Position numbers and translations under genes: made by a program. The notes beneath the pieces were generated by a model that saw only the letters and a list, made by a program, of their open reading frames with translations, was not told where the DNA came from and ran no database searches. This document shows, piece by piece, positions 43,501 through 50,377 of a DNA stretch of 50,377 nucleotides. Each line of letters opens with the position of its first letter. The stretch's first letter is position 1. The stretch comes from an uncultured Lachnospiraceae bacterium (GTDB taxonomy: Bacteria > Bacillota > Clostridia > Lachnospirales > Lachnospiraceae): positions 1-50,377 of the forward strand of contig CARQVR010000021.1 of assembly GCA_949051815.1 (NCBI GenBank). The letters are read 5' to 3'.

Positions 43501-44349
43501 CTATCTCATACTCCTGCGGTATCTTTCCTTCAACCCCGCCGTCAGTTTCCCAATCTCTTCATAATAAGGCGTGGAGCTGCCAAGCGCGCCCGCGCCCTCC
43601 TCCTTCATAACCTGATAGGTGACAAGCATCCGGTTTTCATCAGTCCCCTCAAAGGATCCTTCCGCCCGCTTCATCAGCCGCTCCACCTCCAAAGACACCT
43701 CGTGGTACTCCGGGTGCGCCGCGATATAGTCAATGTATGCATTCTCCTTCTGCCCCATACGCAGCGCGGCCAGATACATCTTAAGCCCCTCTTTTTTTCC
43801 GTCGGTCTCATAGGACTTCATAAACCAGTCGGCAGCCTGTCCGTAGAGAAACATACCCGCGCACGCGACTCCCATATTATGATAGAGTCTCGCCAAAAGC
43901 AGTTTCTCATTCCCCGGTATCTCACCCGCCAGACTCTGATACTGCTGCAAAGCCGCCAGATACCTTTTTTCCCCGAGAAGATAGTCCGCCTTCGCCTTCT
44001 GCCGCTCATAGGGGCTTAATCCGTCGTTGCCCCGCACGATCTCCTCCGTCCGCTCCGTCACATCGGCCGGATAGATATTCACATACTCCAAAACCGCGCC
44101 CACAAACGCCGCTGTGGAACCACGCCTGTTCAGCAGCGCATCCAGCGTGTGCGCCAGATCACTCAGGCCGCACTCAGACTCCAGCCATCTGACCATATCC
44201 CGCTGCATGACTTCCGCATCCAGAAGCTCCGCCCTGTCCACAAAGAGAAAGCAAAGCTCTTCCACCGAATACAGGTTTACATAAAACCTTTCCATATAAT
44301 AGGGGTTTTCCGCTCTTCTCCCCGTCCCCAGAATCATCTGCCCGTCCAT
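43501..44349 (-). CDS. TPR-like helical-repeat protein
   Basis: A 282-aa all-helical cytoplasmic protein. Its start RRAENPYYMERFYVNLYSVE is followed by repeats that fit TPR spacing, for example KADYLLGEKRYLAALQQYQS and LYHNMGVACAGMFLYGQAAD. It probably binds partner proteins of the same cluster. It begins 22 nt after the DUF5716-like gene. A dispersed motif copy (44275-44284) encodes the YVN of RFYVNLYS. Confidence 0.72.
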   Translation of the reverse strand: MDGQMILGTGRRAENPYYMERFYVNLYSVEELCFLFVDRAELLDAEVMQRDMVRWLESECGLSDLAHTLDALLNRRGSTAAFVGAVLEYVNIYPADVTERTEEIVRGNDGLSPYERQKAKADYLLGEKRYLAALQQYQSLAGEIPGNEKLLLARLYHNMGVACAGMFLYGQAADWFMKSYETDGKKEGLKMYLAALRMGQKENAYIDYIAAHPEYHEVSLEVERLMKRAEGSFEGTDENRMLVTYQVMKEEGAGALGSSTPYYEEIGKLTAGLKERYRRSMR

Positions 44350-44371
44350 TTTCTCTTTCGTCCCTCATCGC

Positions 44372-45685
44372 TTATGAAATCTGAAACGACTCCTCCCACT
44401 TCTGTCCGGCAGCGGGAAAGAACTCACCCAGCCCCAGATCCGTCACTGTCACCGTCACCTTGTCGGCGGAAGCCATCGCCACATGCAGCGCATATCTGGT
44501 AAAAGGCGCCCCCGTCTCTCTCGCCCCCGCAAGAGGAATCGTCCTTGTCTGCACGTTCTTTCCGTTAAGGGGCGTGACCACGAAGGAAATCTCCTTCTCC
44601 CTGCCCAGAAGAATCTCGCAGGACTTATGCAGCTCGTACCAGTTTTCCCCTGCGTCCAAAAGTGCGTAGTAAGATTCCCTGCCCTGCCGCAGCACCCGCA
44701 TACCGATGTTGGCCTTCAATTTATCTTCCCCCAGGAAAATATGGGTCTTTCCCGCCTCACCAGGATCAAATTTCTCTAAAAGGCTGTAGACCGCTCCCCT
44801 GCTGTACAGATTATTCCCCTGAAACACGCGCCTGTTGCGGCAGAGAAACTGCAACGATTTTTTATGCCACTCCTCCCGGAAACCATCCCCCAGAAGGTAA
44901 GCCGAGGAGACGATCCGTCCTTCGCACAGCTTCTCCAAAATCCCGAGAAACCGCTCGTCCGCCAGCCGGAAGGCGTCCTCCTTCACAGCCTCCTCCTCTT
45001 CCTCCGCAGGCACCACGACCGTCTCGTAGCCCGCCTCCTCGATCAGCGCCACAATGGGCGTGGTTCTCTTGTTGCACTCCATGCGGTAAGTCTTTAAATA
45101 TCTGCCGTCATGCTCACAGACAACGACCTGATACGCCCACAGCTCCGTGGGCTGGTACAGCATAAAAGAGTACAGGCTCTCCGTATGGCTCTGGAAATAA
45201 ATATGCTCCGTCTTTACCTGCAGGTTGGCCGACACCTGCAAAAGAATCTCCACCATGCGGTCATCCATCTGATCCACCGTGAACAACAGCGCACCGATGT
45301 GCTCCACCGGCACTATGAAGCTCATTAGTCCCAGACTTTTTCTGATAAAGAGTGTCAGAAGCGCCACCGGGTCATAGGTCTCCCCGTCCAGCGCAGTCTC
45401 CGTCCCCTTTCTCGCAAGAAAAAGGAGATCTTCCACCGGGCACATGGCCTCCTCACCGGCGCTCCTGACCGCCTCCTTGCCGTAAAGCCACTGGTTCGTC
45501 CCACTTCGTTTACATAACATAAGTGGAATATGATACTGCTTCGTCCCAACGACTGGCGCAACCGTCTCCACGTCCCCCTCGCCAAAAAGACAGTAGCTGA
45601 TCTGGGCATACCTCTCCCCCAGATCATACCCCACAAACACACTTCCCTTATGCGGTTTGCCGTCTTCCTTCGTACCTAAAAACAT
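44372..45685 (-). CDS. DUF5716-like protein with Hsp70/actin-type features
   Basis: A 437-aa cytoplasmic protein. Its beginning VFVGYDLGERYAQISYCLFG resembles the phosphate-1 loop of the ASKHA (actin/Hsp70/sugar kinase) fold, and QWLYGKEAVRSAGEE resembles the later Hsp70 segment with G.EA. The last 110 residues (GRESYYALLDAGENWYELHK onward) are beta-rich, as in an Hsp70 substrate-binding domain. I believe it corresponds to DUF5716; the Hsp70-like reading is inference. It follows the giant helical protein gene, separated by a structured repeat, and precedes the TPR-like gene. Confidence 0.7.
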   Translation of the reverse strand: MFLGTKEDGKPHKGSVFVGYDLGERYAQISYCLFGEGDVETVAPVVGTKQYHIPLMLCKRSGTNQWLYGKEAVRSAGEEAMCPVEDLLFLARKGTETALDGETYDPVALLTLFIRKSLGLMSFIVPVEHIGALLFTVDQMDDRMVEILLQVSANLQVKTEHIYFQSHTESLYSFMLYQPTELWAYQVVVCEHDGRYLKTYRMECNKRTTPIVALIEEAGYETVVVPAEEEEEAVKEDAFRLADERFLGILEKLCEGRIVSSAYLLGDGFREEWHKKSLQFLCRNRRVFQGNNLYSRGAVYSLLEKFDPGEAGKTHIFLGEDKLKANIGMRVLRQGRESYYALLDAGENWYELHKSCEILLGREKEISFVVTPLNGKNVQTRTIPLAGARETGAPFTRYALHVAMASADKVTVTVTDLGLGEFFPAAGQKWEESFQIS

Positions 45686-45703
45686 ACTACTCTCCTACCC
45701 TTC

Positions 45704-45796
45704 GGAGAATGCCCTTTTTGGCATTCTCCTGTGTGAGACATAGTACTTCTTCACGAGGCAGCCTTTGCTGCAAGTGATTAGAAGTACTTCTCACAC
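45704..45796 (-). repeat. Intercistronic branched-hairpin repeat, copy 2
   Basis: Same plan as the copy at 15260-15372: a first hairpin GGAGAATGCC/GGCATTCTCC, then an outer stem GTGTGAGA/TCTCACAC that encloses AGTACTTCT/AGAAGTACT, TCAC/GTGA and GCAGC/GCTGC. It starts 2 nt beyond the stop codon of the giant gene and precedes the DUF5716-like start. Confidence 0.85.
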
Positions 45797-45798
45797 TG

Positions 45799-48700
45799 TT
45801 AACGTATGGTAAAAATCTGATCCACCATATGATCCTGCCTGAAATACGCAGACAGCAAATTGTTTACCGTATCATAATCGTGCAGCGTCTTCCCGATCAT
45901 AATATCATTTAATATGCCAAACCGGCCTTCCGGAATATCCTCCCCGGCGTCGCCTTTCTGAATCATGTCGCTCACCACCAGTTGTTCCCCGTTCTCCGTC
46001 TCCTCCGTGATGTAATACTTAAGCTGCTCCCCGAAAAACAGGATAAAATCCCTGACACAGATGCCGCCGAACATGTCCCGCATCTCCTCATGGGTATATT
46101 CCTCCCTGCCTGCGCCCTCCTCCTGAATCAGGTAATGGATCATCACCCGCGCGCCGGAGAGCGACCGGTATTCCACCATAGTCTTATCCAGATAGGCGGC
46201 AAGCTGCGGCACACAGCCAAAATAATTCCGGTAGAAAGGCATCACGATCCCCCGGGAAAGAAGCGACTCCAGAAATGTGCCGCACAGCTTCTGCACATCC
46301 TCATCACGCTCCCTGTCCGCATAGTAACGCAGATACGCAATCCGGCAGACAGGCGGGAAGGCCGCCTCCTCCTGACAGAGCTGCCGCACGCTCTCAAACA
46401 CATAGACATCTGTGTCCTCCCCGTTTATCACATACTCATAGCAGCAGGCCGCCACAAAAGCCGCCCGGACCCGTTCGCTGCCGCCGCTCTTTGTGTAGGA
46501 ACGGAAAATATCCAGCCGCTCCTCCACACAGACGCCCGTATATAACATCTGTACCAGCATCCGCTCGCACAGCCTGTAGGTATCCACGCCGAAGTCTTTC
46601 GCAAGTCTCCAAATATCCCGCATCTGTCCGATTTTCCCGTTAAACCACCGCACCAGATATTCGAGCACATTGTCGTCATACTTACCCTTCTGCACCACAT
46701 AGAGGAGCATTCCCGTAAGCAGCGGATCGTCCTCCGCCTCCGTCAGATCTAACAGCCTGCTGCCCAGCTTAAGCAGCGTTTTTGCATCCATATCGTAAGG
46801 CCCGAAGCGTCTGACCCATTCGCCGGCCTCCTCGTACATCCCCCGGTTTACAAGAAACCGCACAATTTTTCCTCTGTCGTGCCGGTTCACATCCTCCGGA
46901 TGCAGGGTAAGCAGGTACTCATCCAACTCCCGCATTCTGTCCCTTTCATGGTAAAAGTCTACCACCATGGGACGGATTTTTCTCTTTTCTTCCTCCTCTA
47001 TCCGCTCCGACGCGGACAGCAGCGCGAACAGATCCGCATTGTCCTCCTGCACCGCAAACGTATGTTGTTTCGCATAACATGCGTAGACCGCATAGCCCAG
47101 ATGGTTTCTCACAAAAGGGGCGATCATCTGCGCAAGCTTTGACGGCTTCATCAGTATCTCCAGCGCGTATTCCATGCCCGTCGTAAAAAAGTTCCCCTCG
47201 CCGTCTCCCAGAAGCACCCTGCAATCATTGTCATAGACCGGCACAAAGGCCCTGCCCGCCGTCATGGGAAAACGTTTGATATCCGACCGGCAGGCATATG
47301 CCAGCACTACCTCTCTGGCATTCTCCGCCTCCGTTGTGACCTCCCGCATAAAAAGCAGGGAGACAAGCGATCTTGCGGTCTGCTCGTCGATCATGGAAGG
47401 CGTCAGAAGATTTTCGTAAAGATACGCCAGATCCCGGTTGATTCTCCCCCGGTTGATCTGCTCCAGCACAAACTGCTCCATAGCCGTTATATAGTTTACA
47501 TAAATATCTTCCAGTTCCTTCCTGCGCCTGTATACATAAGCGTAAAGATACGCTGTAATCTCATAATGCAGATCGCTTCTGTAGGCAAAATACAGGAGCA
47601 CCATTTTCGGCAGCTCACCGTCAAAGTCTTTTGGAAGCGACATCATATAATATTCGTAGAGTCTGGTGATACGCAGATTTTCCTCCACACCGGCCTGATA
47701 CCACGGAAAATACGCCTCTGTGCTGCGGTTTCCCTTGATCAGAAGGGAGCAGATTTCATGCAGAACCTCCTTGTGGGGAATCAGCGCATAGCAGCCTTTC
47801 AGAATACGGAACAGACTCTCGGAGTATCCCCGTTTCTGTCCGGCCAGATACACCACCTGCAAAAGGATTTCCTCCTGCATCACCCCGTTTTTGACCGCGT
47901 AGGACAGCACCTGTTCCTCAAAGGAATCCAGCTTTCGCAGCATGGCCGGATTCATGCAGAGAATGTTCCACGCCTCAATATAGATCATCGGAGAGGTACA
48001 GTGGTGGAGAAACAGATCCTCCAGAAGCAGCCATCTGCGGGAAACGCTCTCCACATACTCCTCGGACAGATAGAGTAACAGCCATGCAATCCGCCAGTCT
48101 CCCCGCCTTCTGCCATAAATCCGTGAAACCGTCTCCGCCACTTCGTCCACGTAGGCATCTTCCTCGCTGATGAGCGTGGTCAGGTACAGGTAATAGCACC
48201 ACAGCGCCGGATCTTCCTCCCGCCCGGCGATCACCCGCTCCCGCATCTTCTCCATCTGCCACTTCGCCTCGTTACCCCGCTCCTGAGACATCAGAAGCTG
48301 TCCCCGAAACAGTTTCACGGCTGCATCCTTATCGTCAAGCTGCTCCATACGCGTCAGGAGTTTGTCCGTCTCCGCAAGCCATGTAGACGTGCCGATCTTC
48401 TTTAAGCGGTGTGCCTGATAGTACGCCATCAACTGTACCGTAAGCTGTTTCTTTTCCCGCTTCATCCCAAGCGCTCTGCTCCCGGACACACGCCGCACCA
48501 CGGTGACAGGAATCCGCACCGTCCCGTTCTCACGCACAAGCACAATGGCGCCTGCGTTTATGCCGTCATGCAGCTTTTCCGCATCTATCCCGTAATGGAG
48601 TCTGAAAATATTGTCCGCAAAAGAATCCTCTCCCGCCGACTCCTCCTGCAGCCTGATAAATGCCCCTTCCGCCTGAAACCGCAGTCTCGTATACCCCCAG

Positions 48701-49350
48701 CCGTTCCGCTTTATGACAAGGGCAAAATGCGCATCCACAGCCGGATCCTCCAAACGGATTTCCCGCTCCTCCGGCAGAAACTCCACCGGCTTTTTCTTGT
48801 GGATTTCCTGCAGAAACTCCTCCACATTGTGCTCGTTGCCCGGTACTGCGGCAAGCCCCTTATAGGCGGCGAGATACTGCCTGTCATGTCCCGTAAACAC
48901 CTTTTTAAAGCGCGGCTCGTAAAAGAGCGAAACCGCCTCCGCCCAATTGCTCCTCGCCAGATTCGTAAAATGAAACAGATTCCGGATTTCGCCAAGGCTT
49001 GACGTAATCTCATCCGAAAGCGCCGTCACCTGAAAAGGCAGCTCATATTCACCCCTGTTTGAGACCACGATAAAAGAGCCGCAAACCTCCTGCCCCGCCT
49101 CCATTCCGGCGGCGTCAAAGCGGTAGAGAATCTCGTCCTCGCTGCCACCGAAACGTTTCGTGACACAGGTCATGCGCAGGTCGGAAGACGTCACCGTCCC
49201 TTCCGTCACCATCCCCTCCGGTCCGTACACGAAAAAAGACCCCTCGCAGGCCGTGTCTGCCTGAAGGGACAGAGTAACGCGCGGGCAGGAAAAATCCAGA
49301 GAACCGTCACCGGTATGAAATTTACCTTCTAAAATCTCGTCCACTACCAT
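45799..49350 (-). CDS. DUF5717-like giant helical-repeat protein
   Basis: A 1183-aa cytoplasmic protein with no signal or membrane segment. Residues 1-110 are a beta-sandwich-like domain (SLQADTACEGSFFVYGPEGM, GSFIVVSNRGEYELPFQVTA). A second beta region (FALVIKRNGWGYTRLRFQ) follows, and from about residue 310 to the end come continuous helical pairs, such as QLLMSQERGNEAKWQMEKMR and RKELEDIYVNYITAMEQFVL, as in TPR/HEAT scaffolds. I believe it is DUF5717. It heads the four-gene cluster. The ATG lies only 7 nt after a good -10 box, so the mRNA may have no leader. A dispersed motif copy is at 47494-47503. Confidence 0.78.
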   Translation of the reverse strand: MVVDEILEGKFHTGDGSLDFSCPRVTLSLQADTACEGSFFVYGPEGMVTEGTVTSSDLRMTCVTKRFGGSEDEILYRFDAAGMEAGQEVCGSFIVVSNRGEYELPFQVTALSDEITSSLGEIRNLFHFTNLARSNWAEAVSLFYEPRFKKVFTGHDRQYLAAYKGLAAVPGNEHNVEEFLQEIHKKKPVEFLPEEREIRLEDPAVDAHFALVIKRNGWGYTRLRFQAEGAFIRLQEESAGEDSFADNIFRLHYGIDAEKLHDGINAGAIVLVRENGTVRIPVTVVRRVSGSRALGMKREKKQLTVQLMAYYQAHRLKKIGTSTWLAETDKLLTRMEQLDDKDAAVKLFRGQLLMSQERGNEAKWQMEKMRERVIAGREEDPALWCYYLYLTTLISEEDAYVDEVAETVSRIYGRRRGDWRIAWLLLYLSEEYVESVSRRWLLLEDLFLHHCTSPMIYIEAWNILCMNPAMLRKLDSFEEQVLSYAVKNGVMQEEILLQVVYLAGQKRGYSESLFRILKGCYALIPHKEVLHEICSLLIKGNRSTEAYFPWYQAGVEENLRITRLYEYYMMSLPKDFDGELPKMVLLYFAYRSDLHYEITAYLYAYVYRRRKELEDIYVNYITAMEQFVLEQINRGRINRDLAYLYENLLTPSMIDEQTARSLVSLLFMREVTTEAENAREVVLAYACRSDIKRFPMTAGRAFVPVYDNDCRVLLGDGEGNFFTTGMEYALEILMKPSKLAQMIAPFVRNHLGYAVYACYAKQHTFAVQEDNADLFALLSASERIEEEEKRKIRPMVVDFYHERDRMRELDEYLLTLHPEDVNRHDRGKIVRFLVNRGMYEEAGEWVRRFGPYDMDAKTLLKLGSRLLDLTEAEDDPLLTGMLLYVVQKGKYDDNVLEYLVRWFNGKIGQMRDIWRLAKDFGVDTYRLCERMLVQMLYTGVCVEERLDIFRSYTKSGGSERVRAAFVAACCYEYVINGEDTDVYVFESVRQLCQEEAAFPPVCRIAYLRYYADRERDEDVQKLCGTFLESLLSRGIVMPFYRNYFGCVPQLAAYLDKTMVEYRSLSGARVMIHYLIQEEGAGREEYTHEEMRDMFGGICVRDFILFFGEQLKYYITEETENGEQLVVSDMIQKGDAGEDIPEGRFGILNDIMIGKTLHDYDTVNNLLSAYFRQDHMVDQIFTIR

Positions 49351-49356
49351 ACCGAT

Positions 49357-49386
49357 AGTATATCATTTTCGGGGTGGCATGTGCAA
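49357..49386 (-). promoter_or_regulatory. Promoter with start site at the start codon
   Basis: TTGCAC (49381-49386), an 18-nt spacer and TATACT (49357-49362) place transcription start at about 49350, the A of the ATG. No ribosome-binding site precedes that ATG. Confidence 0.6.
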
Positions 49387-49441
49387 CCCTCATTGCATAT
49401 CATAGGGGTAAGAGAAATGCTTCCAAAAATGAGGTATCCGT

Positions 49442-50158
49442 ATGGACGTAAACAGAGAAAACCCAGGCTCAGAAAATACACAGACTGGAAACAACGCGGC
49501 GGCGGGGTCCGACACGATCGGAAAACTGCAGATCAACGTCACCGCTAACGTAGGACTGATTCCCATAGAAAACGCCTCCATCACCATCTCCTTCACCGGA
49601 GAGCCGGATTCCGCCCTGGAGACACTCACAACAAACTCTTCCGGACAGACTGACACCGTGGATTTAAAGACGCCGCCATTGCAGTACAGCCTGACTCCCA
49701 ACTCCCCCATGCCCTACTCGGAGTACACCCTCTCCGTGAGCGCCCCCGGTTATGAACCTGTCATCGTCTCCGGCGTAGAAGTGCTGCCGGATGTGACCGC
49801 CGTCCAGAACATCGAGATGACACCCACCGAAATGAGCGAGGATGCGGAGGAGATCATCGCCATCCCTGACCACACTCTCTACGGCGACTATCCGCCCAAA
49901 ATCCCCGAGGATGAGATCAAACCAATGGATGAATCCGGCGAGATCGTCTTAAGCCGCGTGGTCATACCCGAGTATGTCATTGTGCACGACGGCGTCCCGA
50001 ACGATTCCACCGCCCCCAATTACTATGTGCGCTACCGGGATTATATCAAAAATGTGGTTTCCTCCGAAATTTACGCCACCTGGCCGGAGAGCGCTATCTA
50101 CGCGAACACGCTGGCGATTATGTCCTTTACCTTAAATCGTGTCTACACCGAGTGGTAG
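49442..50158 (+). pseudogene. SpoIID-like envelope protein, 3' part lost by insertion
   Basis: The 238 residues present begin with a hydrophilic segment, then a carboxypeptidase-regulatory-like beta domain (KLQINVTANVGLIPIENASI to PGYEPVIVSGVEVLPD). Next comes the start of a catalytic-type domain, YRDYIKNVVSSEIYATWPES followed by ANTLAIMSFTLNRVYTEW, resembling SpoIID/amidase-enhancer proteins. The frame stops at TAG in GAGTGGTAGG, in the middle of that domain. Immediately after it the opposite strand encodes a serine recombinase C-terminus. I read this as a gene interrupted by an integrated element; the rest should be at the element's far end. GAGG precedes the ATG at a workable distance. Confidence 0.75.
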
Positions 50159-50377
50159 GTAAACCAATACTTTCAAGTAACACAAAGTCCTCCAGTCGTA
50201 TCCTAAATTTGATGTTGATATCATCATTTTTTACCTCTATTTGGTCAATGAGGGCAGAAAGCAACATCTTTTTGGTCTGTGTATCTGCATTTTGAAATTC
50301 CTCCTTCCAATTTGGCACCATCGTGATAAACTTCTCCAAATCGCTATTTTGATTTACCACCTGTGACAGCCTGTTCT
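50127..50377 (-). CDS. Large serine recombinase, C-terminal part
   Basis: The frame is open to the right edge, giving 83 residues. PNWKEEFQNADTQTKKMLLS followed by ALIDQIEVKNDDINIKFRIR matches the C-terminal end of TndX/Pin-type large serine recombinases of Firmicutes mobile elements. The helical stretch before it (RLSQVVNQNSDLEKFI) fits the coiled coil of such proteins. The catalytic N-terminal resolvase domain lies off the window. The last dozen residues are encoded across the host junction. Confidence 0.72.
   Translation of the reverse strand, partial: NRLSQVVNQNSDLEKFITMVPNWKEEFQNADTQTKKMLLSALIDQIEVKNDDINIKFRIRLEDFVLLESIGLPTTRCRHDLR
50140..50165. other. Probable attachment-site junction of an integrated element
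   Basis: The host reading frame ends and the element's recombinase gene begins within this interval (…GAGTGGTAGGTAAACC…). The recombinase frame reads through the junction into host DNA, a feature of elements whose recombinase gene ends at the att site. The exact crossover bases cannot be fixed without the empty site. Confidence 0.55.

Noticed and set aside
3454..47503. Dispersed motif as DnaA boxes marking an origin
   Set aside because: TTATGTAAAC does not fit the TTATCCACA box, copies are widely spread, and no origin genes are present.

Overview
The window is a chromosomal segment of about 50% G+C from a Gram-positive anaerobic gut bacterium, most likely a member of the Lachnospiraceae (Clostridia). 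The evidence is the AUU-started infC with an attenuated leader, a T-box in front of thrS, an FprA-type flavodiiron protein, a CptIN-type RNA antitoxin/toxin pair, DUF1540, and a DUF5717/DUF5716-type cluster that I associate with this family. Almost all genes lie on the minus strand. The plus-strand exceptions are a LacI regulator, a small toxin-like gene, an 86-aa membrane protein, fprA and a truncated gene at the right edge.

Layout. 1-7660: infC with leader attenuator, secreted and lipoprotein genes, a DUF1540 protein, a GT-C type membrane glycosyltransferase, then a threonine T-box controlling a small membrane protein and thrS. 7760-9140: a SEC-C protein and a type III toxin-antitoxin locus (cptN with two 45-nt antitoxin RNA repeats). 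9460-23440: a mannoside utilisation region with a divergent LacI regulator, two ABC permeases, a solute-binding lipoprotein, GH130 phosphorylase and GH38 alpha-mannosidase in one operon, and a GH2 beta-mannosidase further on. A candidate type I toxin-antitoxin module sits between the regulator and a large lipoprotein. 23600-32280: a metallophosphoesterase, tcdA, a MATE transporter, fprA, an ECF-type sigma factor with an RsiV-like anti-sigma factor, and a HAD hydrolase. 32430-42210: an SDR oxidoreductase, purA, rarA, a bactofilin with a degenerate M23-like protein, a CPC-type heavy-metal P-type ATPase, a CDF transporter and purB. 42290-49350: an uncharacterised four-gene set (helical-repeat giant, Hsp70/actin-like protein, TPR-like protein, coiled-coil membrane protein). 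49440-50377: a SpoIID-like gene cut off by what looks like integration of an element whose serine recombinase gene runs off the right edge.

Beneath the genes lie three layers of repeated DNA. (1) A 10-13 bp imperfect palindrome (core GTTTACATAA, full form AGTTTACATAACT) occurs 13 times exactly, where about 0.1 would be expected by chance; three copies sit in one 155-bp gap. (2) A 135-bp stem-forming element, with shorter relatives, always abuts the U-tract of an intrinsic terminator (infC, thrS, purA and P-type ATPase upstream regions). (3) An intercistronic branched-hairpin element occurs twice just after a stop codon, with different stem sequences that keep their pairing. These layers, the candidate type I module and the DUF5716/5717-type cluster are the parts most likely to be undescribed.
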